Below, in pieces: positions 14,713 through 23,908 of a stretch of DNA of 33,171 nt. This stretch comes from Oscillospiraceae bacterium (GTDB lineage: Bacteria > Bacillota > Clostridia > Oscillospirales > Ruminococcaceae). Each line of letters begins with the position of its first letter. Positions within the stretch are counted from its first letter, which is position 1. Made by a program: the position numbers and the translations under genes. The DNA lies in contig CABIYQ010000017.1 of the NCBI GenBank assembly GCA_902362965.1, positions 1-33,171 on the forward strand, written 5' to 3'. Under the pieces are notes generated by a model that saw only the letters and a list, made by a program, of their open reading frames with translations, did not search any database and was not told where the DNA came from.

Positions 14713-15606
14713 ATGCAAAAGACAAAGAGAATCATTAAAAAGTTTCTGCATCCGCCCAAAGTGACATTATTTTTTACACCTGTCGTGTATGCAGCGCTCA
14801 TTTATATCTTTGTCGCAGGAAAAACAGAGAGTGCGTATTCATACATGATATATGTGATGTCTGCGTACTCTCTTGCTGTTATTATTGCCTCTGTACCTAA
14901 ACTGTTAAAAGATATAAAAACGGCGTTCAATAATAGCAGAATAATGCAGAAAATCAGAGCATCATACTTCGGAAGAAAATATTTCGATGACCTTGCCTTT
15001 CGTGGGAGTGTAAATATTTATCAGGGTATGCTCATCAATTTTCTTTATGTTATATTCCGAATTGCAGCAGGTATACGCTATGCTTCAGTGTGGTTTATTT
15101 CAATGGCAGTTTATTACTTTGTACTTGGCGGACTCAGAGTGTATCTGATATTCAGCTATCGGAGAAAAAAAGAACAAAAAGAGAAATACCGGTGTTACAG
15201 AAAAACTGCTCTGCTTCTGTTTTTGCTGAATATTCCAATAGGTGGTATGATCGTTCTTATGGTGAGAACAAATTCAGGATTTACATATCCCGGATACATC
15301 ATCTATCTGTCTGCATTGTACACATTTTATACTCTGATCCTTTCAATTATCAATCTTGTAAAATTCCACGAACTTGGTGATTTGATATTGTCGGCTGCAA
15401 AGGTGTTGAATTTCATTTCAGCCATGATGTCAGTCCTTGGCTTGCAAACAGCAATGATTTCACGTTTTTTTGAAAACGGAGAAAGCTACCGGAAATTGAT
15501 GAATACACTTACTGGCAGTTCGGTATATCTGATAGTTATTGTGACAGCTGTGTATATGCTGATACACAGCAGAAAATACGGAAGGCAGGTGGAAAAGCAT
15601 GAATAA
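14713..15606 (+). CDS. Polytopic membrane protein of unknown function
   Basis: 297 residues with about eight hydrophobic segments (for example VTLFFTPVVYAALIYIFVAG, ALLLFLLNIPIGGMIVLMV, SSVYLIVIVTAVYMLIHS) and basic cytoplasmic loops such as YRRKKEQKEK. No ABC, MFS or kinase motif is visible. It overlaps the TetR gene by eight bases. The membrane protein/TetR pairing is usual for efflux or stress-response systems controlled by their own repressor, but the substrate is unknown. Confidence 0.65.
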   Translation: MQKTKRIIKKFLHPPKVTLFFTPVVYAALIYIFVAGKTESAYSYMIYVMSAYSLAVIIASVPKLLKDIKTAFNNSRIMQKIRASYFGRKYFDDLAFRGSVNIYQGMLINFLYVIFRIAAGIRYASVWFISMAVYYFVLGGLRVYLIFSYRRKKEQKEKYRCYRKTALLLFLLNIPIGGMIVLMVRTNSGFTYPGYIIYLSALYTFYTLILSIINLVKFHELGDLILSAAKVLNFISAMMSVLGLQTAMISRFFENGESYRKLMNTLTGSSVYLIVIVTAVYMLIHSRKYGRQVEKHE

Positions 15607-16192
15607 GTCTGAAAGCAAATACTTTAATACAGCCGTGCGTATGGATGAGGCTCTTCTTGAATTGCTTGAAAAAAAGGATTTTGCGTATATTACAGTTAAG
15701 GAAATATGCGAAAAGGCAGGAGTGAATCGTTCCACTTTTTATCTTCACTATGAAACGATAGGTGACCTGCTGGCTGAAAGCATTGAGTATATGCATAAAA
15801 AGTTACTTTCTTATTTTTCAGATTCAGATAACAGTGTTGTAAATAAACTACGTTTTTGCCCTGAAGAAGAACTTTTTCTTGTCACTTCAGAATATCTTAC
15901 TCCATATCTGACATTTGTTTGTCAGCACAGAAATATCTATCAGACAGCAATGGAAAACCCGAGGATTTTCTCTGCTGATAAAACCTATCAGAAAATGTTC
16001 CGGCACATCTTTGACCCTATTCTGCAACGCTTTTCCGTTCCAACGTCTGAGAAAAATTATATGATGCTTTTTTATCTAAACGGAATATCCGCAATAATAG
16101 CAGAGTGGCTGAAAAGAAATTGTACTGATTCAATTGAACATATAATTGCAATTATTCATAAGTGTGTTATGTGCGGTAAGGAGGAAATATGA
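15599..16192 (+). CDS. TetR/AcrR family transcriptional regulator
   Basis: 197 residues. The N-terminal TetR domain is complete: LLEKKDFAYITVKEICEKAG, then VNRSTFYLHYETIGDLL, the highly conserved recognition-helix motif. The C-terminal ligand domain (residues 60-197) resembles the TetR_C group found with multi-TM partners. It overlaps the upstream gene, is the third gene of the operon, and overlaps a following alcohol dehydrogenase fragment by ATGA. It probably represses its own operon; no operator was identified. Confidence 0.85.
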   Translation: MNKSESKYFNTAVRMDEALLELLEKKDFAYITVKEICEKAGVNRSTFYLHYETIGDLLAESIEYMHKKLLSYFSDSDNSVVNKLRFCPEEELFLVTSEYLTPYLTFVCQHRNIYQTAMENPRIFSADKTYQKMFRHIFDPILQRFSVPTSEKNYMMLFYLNGISAIIAEWLKRNCTDSIEHIIAIIHKCVMCGKEEI

Positions 16193-16302
16193 AAGCAGCT
16201 ATTTATTGCGGAAAAGAGAATATTGTTATTCGGGAATTTCCTTTGCCGGAAGTTGGAGAAAATGATATGCTGATTCTATTTGATTGTTTTGGATTTGTGT
16301 AG
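16189..16302 (+). pseudogene. Zinc-dependent alcohol dehydrogenase, N-terminal fragment
   Basis: ATG overlaps the TetR stop and follows AAGGAGG. The reading MKAAIYCGKENIVIREFPLP, then EVGENDMLILFDCFGFV, is the start of a GroES-like medium-chain dehydrogenase. It stops after 37 codons, exactly where the family continues with the Cys-Gly-Thr-Asp zinc site. The rest of the gene is deleted, and the join runs straight into the broken XRE gene. Confidence 0.7.
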
Positions 16303-16305
16303 CTG

Positions 16306-16468
16306 TAATTTTCTGAAGTTCCTTTATTTTTAATAATATATCTGAATTAACTGTTGAACCGTTTTCCTAACGTTTTAAATTATCAGGACTTAGTTCAAGA
16401 CTTTTAATCAAAGGTGTTGGTTTAGTGCCATTTCTGTTACATAGCTCTAAAAATTGTGTATAAAACAT
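16306..16468 (-). pseudogene. XRE-family (phage-type) repressor remnant
   Basis: From ATG 16468 the minus strand reads MFYTQFLELCNRNGTKPTPL and IKSLELSPDNLKR, then TAG, then ENGSTVNSDILLKI. Homologues have KRWENG here, so TGG became TAG. The typical following DYF-x-VSTDYLLG segment is missing and the frame runs into the dehydrogenase fragment. It is a helix-turn-helix regulator common on mobile elements. Confidence 0.7.
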
Positions 16469-16496
16469 AAAATATCACTTCTAAAAATGTACAAAA

Positions 16497-16549
16497 ACGC
16501 TAAAATACACTAATCTGAATCTTATAGTTTGATAAATACCTTTTAGCGT
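16497..16549. promoter_or_regulatory. Inverted repeat upstream of the XRE remnant (possible operator)
   Basis: ACGCTAAAA (16497-16505) and TTTTAGCGT (16541-16549) are exact inverted copies 35 bases apart, starting 29 bases upstream of the XRE start codon. Phage-type XRE repressors commonly bind paired sites like this in their own promoter. Confidence 0.45.
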
Positions 16550-16620
16550 ATTATAATATTAACCAATACGAAAGTGTAAAAAATTCCTCATGATGATTAC
16601 GAAAATTTTTCCGATGTCTG

Positions 16621-17460
16621 CTATGTCCGATATAGTTTTTTGTAGTCCGAGGGAGTACATCCGGTTATACTTTTGAATACTCTGTTGAATGTTGTAAGGC
16701 TTGTAAATCCTACCTGCATAGCCACATCGGTGATTGAACATCCGTTTTCAAGTAAAAGAAGCTCTGCGGCTTTTACCCTGCGGCGATTAAGAAAATTAAT
16801 AAATGTGGTATTACTGTATTTTTTGAATATCCTTGAAAAATGAAAGGTACTGTAGCCTGCGAGCTGAGCAAGATCCTCCAGAGTAATATCATTCATATAA
16901 TTCTGTTCAATAAATTTCAGTATCATACGGAATTTGCCCGCATACTGTTCGCCGGCGTAATATTGTATTTCGTTAAGCTGATATTCCTTTATTTTGGCAA
17001 AAAAAGATAAGATCTTCATATATATATATACTTCGGTAACATCACCAAAATTAGAATAAAGTATATATATGTCTTTCATTATCTGGTTCATTGACCGCAG
17101 AAATTCTTTGTCAAAGCTTGAATTGATCAGCAAAGGCTCGGAAAAAACAGAGTACAGTTCCGACAGTGCAGGATTATTTGCAAACGAATGGTTGTCAATA
17201 AGAAGGATAAGGCGTCTGCCGGACTGAGCTTTAAGATTATGGAGCGTACCTGCGGGAATAATAAGTATATCACGTTCGTCAAGGTGATAATCCGTGCCTC
17301 CACAAATAGCCTCAAAGCCGTTTGTAAGCGGCATAATTATTTCGATAGCATTATGCCAGTGGAGAGGATATTCTTCATTTTCAATATTGTCGTATAAAAG
17401 CACACTTCTGTTCTGAGTATAGTCAACCGTTTCAAAATCACCGTTTAGATGTGCGATCAT
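16621..17460 (-). CDS. AraC-family regulator of the xylose/xylan locus
   Basis: 279 residues from ATG 17460, chosen because GGGAG lies about seven bases upstream; the longer frame to 17568 is untranslated leader. N-terminal cupin sensor (PLHWHNAIEI with His34 and His36, RDILIIPAGTLHNL) and C-terminal tandem helix-turn-helix (TLEDLAQLAGYSTFHFSRIF and SITDVAMQVGFTSLTTFNRV, closing CTPSDYKKLY). It is divergent from the xylose genes with 254 bases between. The operon promoter has a good -10 and poor -35, typical of AraC-activated promoters, so it probably activates them in response to xylose or xylobiose; the ligand is inference. Confidence 0.85.
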   Translation of the reverse strand: MIAHLNGDFETVDYTQNRSVLLYDNIENEEYPLHWHNAIEIIMPLTNGFEAICGGTDYHLDERDILIIPAGTLHNLKAQSGRRLILLIDNHSFANNPALSELYSVFSEPLLINSSFDKEFLRSMNQIMKDIYILYSNFGDVTEVYIYMKILSFFAKIKEYQLNEIQYYAGEQYAGKFRMILKFIEQNYMNDITLEDLAQLAGYSTFHFSRIFKKYSNTTFINFLNRRRVKAAELLLLENGCSITDVAMQVGFTSLTTFNRVFKSITGCTPSDYKKLYRT

Positions 17461-17539
17461 GTCAAGCTCCCTTTCATATATTTTTTGAATAATAATGATA
17501 TAATCAAAAAATGTCTTGAGATTACATGATGTATTTTTA

Positions 17540-17568
17540 TGTATAATATATAATAACATATCCTGCAA
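17540..17568 (-). promoter_or_regulatory. Promoter of the AraC gene
   Basis: On the minus strand TTGCAG (17568-17563), a 17-base spacer, TATACA (17545-17540). Confidence 0.5.
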
Positions 17569-17662
17569 AAAAGTGCAATATATTTTATTGTAAATATGTG
17601 TATTTGCACAAGGGAAAATATAAAATATCGCAATAATTGAAACTTAAAGCGCAAAAAACGGT

Positions 17663-17691
17663 TAGTAAATCAAAACAAATTAGTGTATAAT
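17663..17691 (+). promoter_or_regulatory. Xylose operon promoter with weak -35
   Basis: TATAAT at 17686-17691, 23 bases before the start codon of the first gene, with no TTGACA-like box at the proper distance. This suggests activator dependence, consistent with the divergent AraC regulator. Confidence 0.55.
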
Positions 17692-17714
17692 TTAAACAAA
17701 TTGGAGGAAAAATT

Positions 17715-18641
17715 ATGAGTGTAATATCTTCAAAACGTATATACAAGAATTTTGGTGAATGTATTTTCCTTGATAACGGTATTATCACCTTGGGAGTAAC
17801 ACTTGAAGAAGGTCCGAGGATAATATATTTCTCCCTTGCGGGAAAGAAAAATGTGCTTTTTGAAGATACTGAACGCATATTTACTGAGCCTGCAGGAAAA
17901 TACGGAACATGGGTGGCATACGGCGGACACAGGCTTTGGTGTGCGCCCGAGGTGAATCCCGAAACCTATTACCCCGATAATAGCAGGGTAAGCTGCGAGA
18001 TCACAGACAATACTCTTACATTAATGCCGCCCGTCACTCCATTTGGTAAGGAATTTACCATGATAATTGAAATGAACGAGGCATCTCCAGTTGTGAAGAT
18101 AACGCACAAAATACGCAATATATCCGAGAAAAAAGCGGAGTTTGCGCCATGGTCCGTGACGAGTCTTACACATGGCGGAGTTTGTATTATTCCTATGAGC
18201 ACGCAGAAAAAAGGATATCTTCCCAACCGTGTGATAAGTCTTTGGGACTATTCCGATATAAATGACAGCCGTTTCAGAATAACAAATTCCGAAGTGCGCA
18301 TAAGGCAGGATAGCTACGTAAGAAAGGCTTTCAAAGCAGGCTTTAATCTTGAGGACGGTTACGCTGCCTATGCGGTCAACGGGCAGATATTTGCCAAATG
18401 TATCCCGAAATACGAGGAGGTATGCTATCCCGATTATTCCTGCAATTTTGAGGTATATACCAACAGCCTGTTTCTTGAATGTGAGCTTTTGGGAGAAAAA
18501 AGAGAGTTTGCGAAGAATGAGGAAGCAGTCATTTCAGAGCACTGGTGCCTGCTGGATAACGAAGGTAATTTTGAGCCGGATCTGAATGATTTCAAGGAGT
18601 ATATCGGCGGTCGGATCAACAGATTTCTTGACGCAATATAA
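17715..18641 (+). CDS. DUF4380 / aldose mutarotase-like protein
   Basis: 308 residues, cytoplasmic, no signal peptide. The beta-sandwich pattern of the galactose mutarotase superfamily is visible: LDNGIITLGVTLEEGPRIIY, GTWVAYGGHRLWCAPE, then KITHKIRNISEKKAEFAPW and LECELLGEKREF. The GGHRLWxAPE motif fits DUF4380. RBS GGAGG is eight bases upstream. It is the first gene of the xyl operon, 24 bases before the GH3 gene. A likely role is interconverting sugar anomers or binding the released sugar; catalysis is not shown by the sequence. Confidence 0.7.
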   Translation: MSVISSKRIYKNFGECIFLDNGIITLGVTLEEGPRIIYFSLAGKKNVLFEDTERIFTEPAGKYGTWVAYGGHRLWCAPEVNPETYYPDNSRVSCEITDNTLTLMPPVTPFGKEFTMIIEMNEASPVVKITHKIRNISEKKAEFAPWSVTSLTHGGVCIIPMSTQKKGYLPNRVISLWDYSDINDSRFRITNSEVRIRQDSYVRKAFKAGFNLEDGYAAYAVNGQIFAKCIPKYEEVCYPDYSCNFEVYTNSLFLECELLGEKREFAKNEEAVISEHWCLLDNEGNFEPDLNDFKEYIGGRINRFLDAI

Positions 18642-18665
18642 TATAAATCTGAAAGGAAAATCACT

Positions 18666-20744
18666 ATGGAAAAATATTTTGACAGCACCCTCAGCGCAGA
18701 AGAAAGAGCAATTGCGCTAACCGATGCAATGACGGTGGAGGAGCAGGCTTCTCAGCTCAGATACGATGCTCCTGCCGTAAAAAGGCTGGGCATTCCTGCA
18801 TACAACTGGTGGAACGAGGGACTGCACGGTCTGGCGCGTTCGGGCATAGCCACAATGTTTCCGCAGGCTATCGGTCTGGCGGCTATGTTTGATACAGAAC
18901 TGACTCAGAAGGTCGCGGATATAATCGCCGAGGAAGCTCGTGCAAAGTATAATGCATATACAAAATACGATGACAGAGATATATACAAGGGGTTGACTTT
19001 CTGGGCGCCCAATATCAATATTTTCCGTGATCCTCGCTGGGGCAGAGGACATGAGACTTACGGCGAAGATCCGTATTTGACCGCCGAAAACGGAAAAGCC
19101 TTTGTAAATGGCTTGCAGGGTGAAGGAAAAACAATGAAAGCTGCCGCTTGTGCTAAGCATTATGCTGTACACAGCGGTCCCGAAGCAGTGCGTCACGAGT
19201 TTAATGCCGAAGTTTCCAAAAGGGATATTGAAGAAACCTATCTTCCTGCATTTGAAGCACTCGTCAGAGAAGCTCACGTTGAGGGCGTAATGGGCGCATA
19301 TAACCGTGTAAACGGCGAGGCTGCCTGCGCGAGCAGTTTTCTTATGTCCAAGCTGAACGAGTGGGGCTTTGACGGATACTTTGTGTCCGATTGCTGGGCA
19401 ATACGCGATTTCCATGAGCATCACGGTCTTACAGCGAATCCGGTTGAATCTGCGGCTCTTGCCATAAAATCGGGATGCGATGTAAACTGCGGCTGCACTT
19501 ATGCGTATCTCCTTGCCGCACTTAACGAGGGACTTATCACCGAGGAGCATATCCGAAACGCCTGCATACACCTTATGAGAACAAAGATAAGGCTGGGTAT
19601 GTTCGATGATAAAACAGAATATGATGATATACCTTATACCGTTGTATCGTGCAAGGAGCACAAGGCGGTTTCGCTGAAATGTGCGGAAAAATCCATGGTA
19701 CTGCTGAAAAATAACGGCATACTTCCGCTTGATGAAAGCCGACTGCATACAATTGCGGTCATCGGCCCAAACAGCGACAGCAGAATTGCGCTGGAGGGCA
19801 ACTATAACGGTACTGCGGATAAGTATGTTACATTCCTTGACGGTATCAGAGAGCGCTTTGATGGCAGGGTCATTTATGCCGAGGGTTGTCACCTTTATAA
19901 AGACAAGGTTTCCGCTCTGGCGCAATCGGGTGACAGATATGCTGAGGCACTCGCCGCTGCGGACTGTGCCGATCTTGTTGTACTTTGCGTTGGACTCGAC
20001 TCCACCATTGAGGGCGAAGAGGGCGATACAGGCAACGAGTTTTCTTCGGGAGATAAAAATGATATACGTCTGCCCGAATATCAACGTATCCTGGTAGACA
20101 AGATAATGCAGACGGGCAAGCCGGTTGTCGTTGTGTGTGCCGCAGGAAGTTCGGTGAATACCGAATGTGATCCGGATGCGCTTATCCACGCATGGTATCC
20201 CGGCTCGGAAGGCGGCACGGCACTTGCAGAGATACTTTTCGGCGACGTTTCACCTTCGGGCAAGCTACCCGTTACATTCTACGAGCGTTCCGATATGCTT
20301 CCCGACTTCACCGATTATTCCATGAAAAACCGCACCTACCGTTATGCGGAAAATAATGTGCTGTATCCCTTTGGATACGGTCTTACTTACGGAAAAATTG
20401 TTTGCACATCGGTTGAATACAAGGACGGTAAGGCTGTTGTGACTGCCGAAAACACGAGCGGCAAAGCGGTGGATGACGTTATTCAGCTTTATATCAAGGA
20501 CTATTGTGAAAACGCTGTGCCTAATGTGAGTCTGTGCGGTTTCAAGAGGGTAAATCTTGCAGCAGGCGAGAAAATATTCGTAGAGATATCCGTATCGGAA
20601 AGAGCATTTACCGCTGTTGACGAAAACGGCGAGCGCAACCGCTTCGGCAGCAGGTTTACATTATACGCAGGCACTCATCAGCCTGATGAAATAAGCGAGA
20701 AATTGTGCGGCACAAAGTGCGTCAGCACAGAAATAAATTTATGA
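18666..20744 (+). CDS. GH3 beta-xylosidase (intracellular)
   Basis: 692 residues with no signal peptide, so it acts on imported xylo-oligosaccharides. Domains: GH3 N-terminal (about 20-310), GH3 C-terminal (about 340-560) and fibronectin-III-like (about 615-685). The catalytic nucleophile is Asp242 in FVSDCWAIRDFHEHHG; substrate-site motifs NWWNEGLHGLARSG, RDPRWGRGHETYGEDP and AKHYAVHSGPE match the xylosidase subgroup. The C-terminal domain has SVNTECDPDALIHAWYPGSE and the Fn3-like region starts after YPFGYGLTYG. A Trp follows SDC where many GH3 enzymes have Gly. It lies 21 bases before xylA and is co-transcribed. A beta-glucosidase or arabinofuranosidase is less likely given the neighbours. 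Confidence 0.9.
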   Translation: MEKYFDSTLSAEERAIALTDAMTVEEQASQLRYDAPAVKRLGIPAYNWWNEGLHGLARSGIATMFPQAIGLAAMFDTELTQKVADIIAEEARAKYNAYTKYDDRDIYKGLTFWAPNINIFRDPRWGRGHETYGEDPYLTAENGKAFVNGLQGEGKTMKAAACAKHYAVHSGPEAVRHEFNAEVSKRDIEETYLPAFEALVREAHVEGVMGAYNRVNGEAACASSFLMSKLNEWGFDGYFVSDCWAIRDFHEHHGLTANPVESAALAIKSGCDVNCGCTYAYLLAALNEGLITEEHIRNACIHLMRTKIRLGMFDDKTEYDDIPYTVVSCKEHKAVSLKCAEKSMVLLKNNGILPLDESRLHTIAVIGPNSDSRIALEGNYNGTADKYVTFLDGIRERFDGRVIYAEGCHLYKDKVSALAQSGDRYAEALAAADCADLVVLCVGLDSTIEGEEGDTGNEFSSGDKNDIRLPEYQRILVDKIMQTGKPVVVVCAAGSSVNTECDPDALIHAWYPGSEGGTALAEILFGDVSPSGKLPVTFYERSDMLPDFTDYSMKNRTYRYAENNVLYPFGYGLTYGKIVCTSVEYKDGKAVVTAENTSGKAVDDVIQLYIKDYCENAVPNVSLCGFKRVNLAAGEKIFVEISVSERAFTAVDENGERNRFGSRFTLYAGTHQPDEISEKLCGTKCVSTEINL

Positions 20745-20765
20745 TATTTTTCGGAGGTAATAAAA

Positions 20766-22091
20766 ATGAGCGAATTCTTCAAAGACATAGGCAAAATTGC
20801 ATACGAGGGCAAAAACAGCACGAACCCGCTTTCATTCAAATACTACAATCCCGATGAAATGATCGCAGGAAAGCCTATGAAAGAGCATCTGAAATTTGCA
20901 CTTTCATGGTGGCATACAATGGGCGGTGACGGCACTGATATGTTCGGCTGCGGTACTGCTGACAAGTCATGGGGCGAATCTGACCCCTCAGCAAGAGCAA
21001 AGGCAAAGGTTGACGCAGCTTTTGAGATAATGGACAAGCTGTCAATTGAATATTTCTGCTTCCATGACCGTGACCTTTCTCCTGAGTACGGCAGTCTTGC
21101 AGAAACAAACGCTAAGCTTGACGAGGTAACAGACTATATCGCAGAAAAAATGAAGGCTGACCCTACCAAAAAACTTCTCTGGGGCACTGCAAAATGCTTT
21201 GATCACCCAAGATATATGCACGGTGCAGGAACTTCACCCTCTGCAGATGTTTTCGCATTTTCCGCAGCACAGATAAAGAAAGCTGTTGAGGCTACTGTAA
21301 AGCTTGGCGGTATGGGTTATGTATTCTGGGGCGGCAGAGAAGGCTATGAAACTCTCCTGAATACAGATATGGCACTCGAGCAGGACAACATGGCAAGACT
21401 TATGAGAATGACTGTTGACTATGCACGTTCCATAGGCTATAAGGGTGATTTCTACATTGAACCAAAGCCAAAGGAACCCACAAAGCATCAGTATGATTTC
21501 GATACAGCAACAGTTTTAGGCTTCCTGCGCAAGTATGGCCTTGAAAATGATTTCAAAATGAACATAGAGGCAAACCACGCAACACTGGCACAGCACACAT
21601 TCCAGCATGAACTGAGAGTTGCAAGGGATAACGGCGTATTTGGTTCCATTGACGCAAACCAGGGCGATCCGCTGCTGGGCTGGGATACAGACCAGTTTCC
21701 CACAAATGTATATGATGCTGCACTTTGTATGTATGAGGTTCTGAAAGCAGGCGGATTTACAAACGGAGGACTTAACTTTGACTCAAAGGCAAGAAGAGGT
21801 TCATTCACTCCCGAGGATATTTTCCTCTCATATATTGCAGGAATGGACACCTTTGCACTTGGTCTGAGAATTGCAGTCAAGATGATAGAGGACGGCAGAA
21901 TTGACAAGTTTGTTGCTGACAGATATGCGTCATGGCAGATAGGCATAGGCAAGGATATAATTGAGGGTAATGTTACCATGGCAGATCTGGAGAAATACGC
22001 TCTTGAAAAGAGTGAAGTTACAGACAGCCTTTCAAGCGGCAGACAGGAAATGCTTGAGTCTGTTGTGAATAATATTATGTTTAATCTCTGA
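20766..22091 (+). CDS. xylA: Xylose isomerase
   Basis: Converts D-xylose to D-xylulose in the cytoplasm. 441 residues, full length for the long (class II) type. Active-site motifs: [12 protein letters not shown] (His100, Asp103), [31 protein letters not shown] (metal-binding Glu232, Lys234), [36 protein letters not shown] and [19 protein letters not shown] is eight bases before the ATG. It is the third gene of the AraC-linked operon. It is followed by a GC-rich dispersed repeat before xylB. Confidence 0.97.
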   Translation: MSEFFKDIGKIAYEGKNSTNPLSFKYYNPDEMIAGKPMKEHLKFALSWWHTMGGDGTDMFGCGTADKSWGESDPSARAKAKVDAAFEIMDKLSIEYFCFHDRDLSPEYGSLAETNAKLDEVTDYIAEKMKADPTKKLLWGTAKCFDHPRYMHGAGTSPSADVFAFSAAQIKKAVEATVKLGGMGYVFWGGREGYETLLNTDMALEQDNMARLMRMTVDYARSIGYKGDFYIEPKPKEPTKHQYDFDTATVLGFLRKYGLENDFKMNIEANHATLAQHTFQHELRVARDNGVFGSIDANQGDPLLGWDTDQFPTNVYDAALCMYEVLKAGGFTNGGLNFDSKARRGSFTPEDIFLSYIAGMDTFALGLRIAVKMIEDGRIDKFVADRYASWQIGIGKDIIEGNVTMADLEKYALEKSEVTDSLSSGRQEMLESVVNNIMFNL

Positions 22092-22107
22092 TAATGGCAG
22101 CTTGGCA

Positions 22108-22310
22108 ATAAAAGTTTTTTGGTCCAGCTATTTTCAAAAATGCTGGCGAGGTTCAGTATGAGAAGCCCTGGTCGCCCTCCGCGGAGGGCGAAATTCCCTG
22201 CGCTATGCTTTTTGCGCGCGGAGAAAAAGGGTGAGAAAAGTGGCAGCTTTTCGAGGGGAAAGCGAACAAGACCGTTTTCCCCTTGTTATATTTTTACTGT
22301 AAGTTTTCAG
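22108..22310. repeat. GC-rich dispersed repeat between xylA and xylB
   Basis: The left end is AAAGTTTTTTGGTCCAGC, a loop, then GCTGG (stem 22125-22129/22142-22146), a terminator-like unit with a relative after xylB at 23870-23908. It is followed by an 18-base perfect palindrome CGCCCTCCGCGGAGGGCG (22173-22190) and more GC-rich hairpin-prone sequence, far above the local GC content. No ORF here is credible. It probably attenuates or processes the xylA-xylB message. Confidence 0.6.
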
Positions 22311-22344
22311 CGAATGATCTACAACATACGAAAGGAATATATCT

Positions 22345-23868
22345 ATGGCATATATAATCGGTGTGGACTGCGGTACAAGCGGTACAAAGACAGTTCTTTT
22401 TGATGAAAACGGCAGGGTAATTGCCTCTGCAACTGCGGAATATCCCATGTATCAGCCGAAAAACGGATATGCAGAGCAGAACCCTGCACACTGGGCGGCT
22501 GCAATGCTTGACACAGTGAGAGCAGTAGTTTCAAAAAGCGGTGTAAATAAGGACGAAATAAAGGGCATAGGCATTTCAGGACAGATGCACGGTCTTGTAA
22601 TGCTTGATAAGGACAACAACGTTCTCCGCAATGCTATTATATGGTGCGATCAGCGTACAGCCGCAGAGGCTGATGAAATGAACCGCATAATCGGCAGGGA
22701 AAAACTCATTGAAATCACAGCAAATCCTGCATTGACAGGCTGGACAGCGGCAAAAATTCTGTGGGTGAAAAATAACGAGCCTGAGATTTTTGAAAAATGC
22801 AGACACATACTTCTGCCGAAGGATTATCTGAGATTTATACTTACCGGCGAATATGCAACAGAAGTATCAGACGCATCAGGAATGCAGCTGCTTGACGTTC
22901 CGAACCGCTGCTGGAGCAGTGAAATATGTCAAAGACTCGGTATAGATATGGAACTTCTGCCCAGTGTCTATGAATCCTGTGAGGTGACAGGCGTTCTGAG
23001 AGCGGATATTGCAGAACAGCTCGGACTTAATGCAGGCACAATAGTAGTAGGCGGTGCAGGTGACAATGCCGCCGCAGCAATAGGTACAGGGGTATGTGCA
23101 GAGGGCAGAGCGTTCACCACAATAGGCACATCTGGAGTTGTATTTGCACATACACCGTCTGTTTCCATTGACCCTGAGGGACGTGTTCATACCTGCTGTG
23201 CGGCTGTTCCGGGAGAATGGCATATTATGGGCGTAACACAGGCGGCAGGACTTTCGCTGAAATGGTTCAGGGACAATTTTTGCGGTGCAGAAAAGGATAC
23301 AGCGGCACTTATGGATGTTGATGAATATTATCTCATGGACAAGGAGGCAGAAACCGTTCCGATAGGTGCGGAAAGGCTTTTGTATCTGCCTTATCTCATG
23401 GGTGAGAGAACGCCCCATCTTGACCCCGATGCAAGAGGCGTATTCTTCGGACTTTCAGCAATGCATACAAAGAAGCATATGCTGAGGGCGGTAATGGAGG
23501 GCGTTGCGTATTCACTTCGTGACTGCGTGGAGGTTTTTCGTGAAATGGGAATAAATGTTTCAGATATGATGGCATGCGGCGGCGGTGGAACATCACCTTT
23601 GTGGCGTTCAATTCTTGCAGATCTGTATGGCTGTGAGGTAAAGACGCCTGCGTCCAAGGAGGGGCCTGCACTGGGTGCGGCACTTCTTGCGTCTGTTGGT
23701 GCAGGGATATACGGCAGTGTGCCCGAGGCTGTAAAGGCAGTAGTAAGGACGGACAAGGTGTGTCAGCCTGACAGCAGCAGAATGGAAAGGTACGATGAAT
23801 TTTACAGTCTGTACAGGGAAATATATCCTGCACTGAAAGACAGTTTTTCAAGGCTTGCAACGCTGTAA
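22345..23868 (+). CDS. xylB: Xylulokinase
   Basis: Phosphorylates D-xylulose to xylulose 5-phosphate using ATP. 507 residues, FGGY carbohydrate kinase. Motifs: GVDCGTSGTK phosphate loop (6-15), GISGQMHGLV (77-85), IIWCDQRT substrate site, VVGGAGDNAAAAIGTGV with catalytic Asp240, and the C-terminal MMACGGGGTSPLWRSILADL. RBS GAAAGGA is eleven bases upstream. It is the last gene of the xyl locus, separated from xylA by 253 bases of repeat, so it may be expressed by read-through. Confidence 0.96.
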   Translation: MAYIIGVDCGTSGTKTVLFDENGRVIASATAEYPMYQPKNGYAEQNPAHWAAAMLDTVRAVVSKSGVNKDEIKGIGISGQMHGLVMLDKDNNVLRNAIIWCDQRTAAEADEMNRIIGREKLIEITANPALTGWTAAKILWVKNNEPEIFEKCRHILLPKDYLRFILTGEYATEVSDASGMQLLDVPNRCWSSEICQRLGIDMELLPSVYESCEVTGVLRADIAEQLGLNAGTIVVGGAGDNAAAAIGTGVCAEGRAFTTIGTSGVVFAHTPSVSIDPEGRVHTCCAAVPGEWHIMGVTQAAGLSLKWFRDNFCGAEKDTAALMDVDEYYLMDKEAETVPIGAERLLYLPYLMGERTPHLDPDARGVFFGLSAMHTKKHMLRAVMEGVAYSLRDCVEVFREMGINVSDMMACGGGGTSPLWRSILADLYGCEVKTPASKEGPALGAALLASVGAGIYGSVPEAVKAVVRTDKVCQPDSSRMERYDEFYSLYREIYPALKDSFSRLATL

Positions 23869-23869
23869 A

Positions 23870-23908
23870 AAAGTTTTTTTGGTGCAGCTGTTTCTTCAAA
23901 AATGCTGC
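23870..23908 (+). repeat. Terminator-like repeat after xylB
   Basis: AAAAGTTTTTTTGGTGCAGC, a loop, then GCTGC (stem 23884-23888/23904-23908). It resembles the left end of the repeat after xylA and probably marks the 3' end of the operon. Confidence 0.55.

Noticed and set aside
18717..20189. 490-codon minus-strand ORF opposite the GH3 gene
   Set aside because: It is an antisense shadow of the GH3 xylosidase; no RBS, no domain, and codon pattern follows the plus-strand gene.
21488..22108. 206-codon minus-strand ORF opposite xylA
   Set aside because: Shadow of xylA with a Ser/Pro-rich composition typical of reverse frames.
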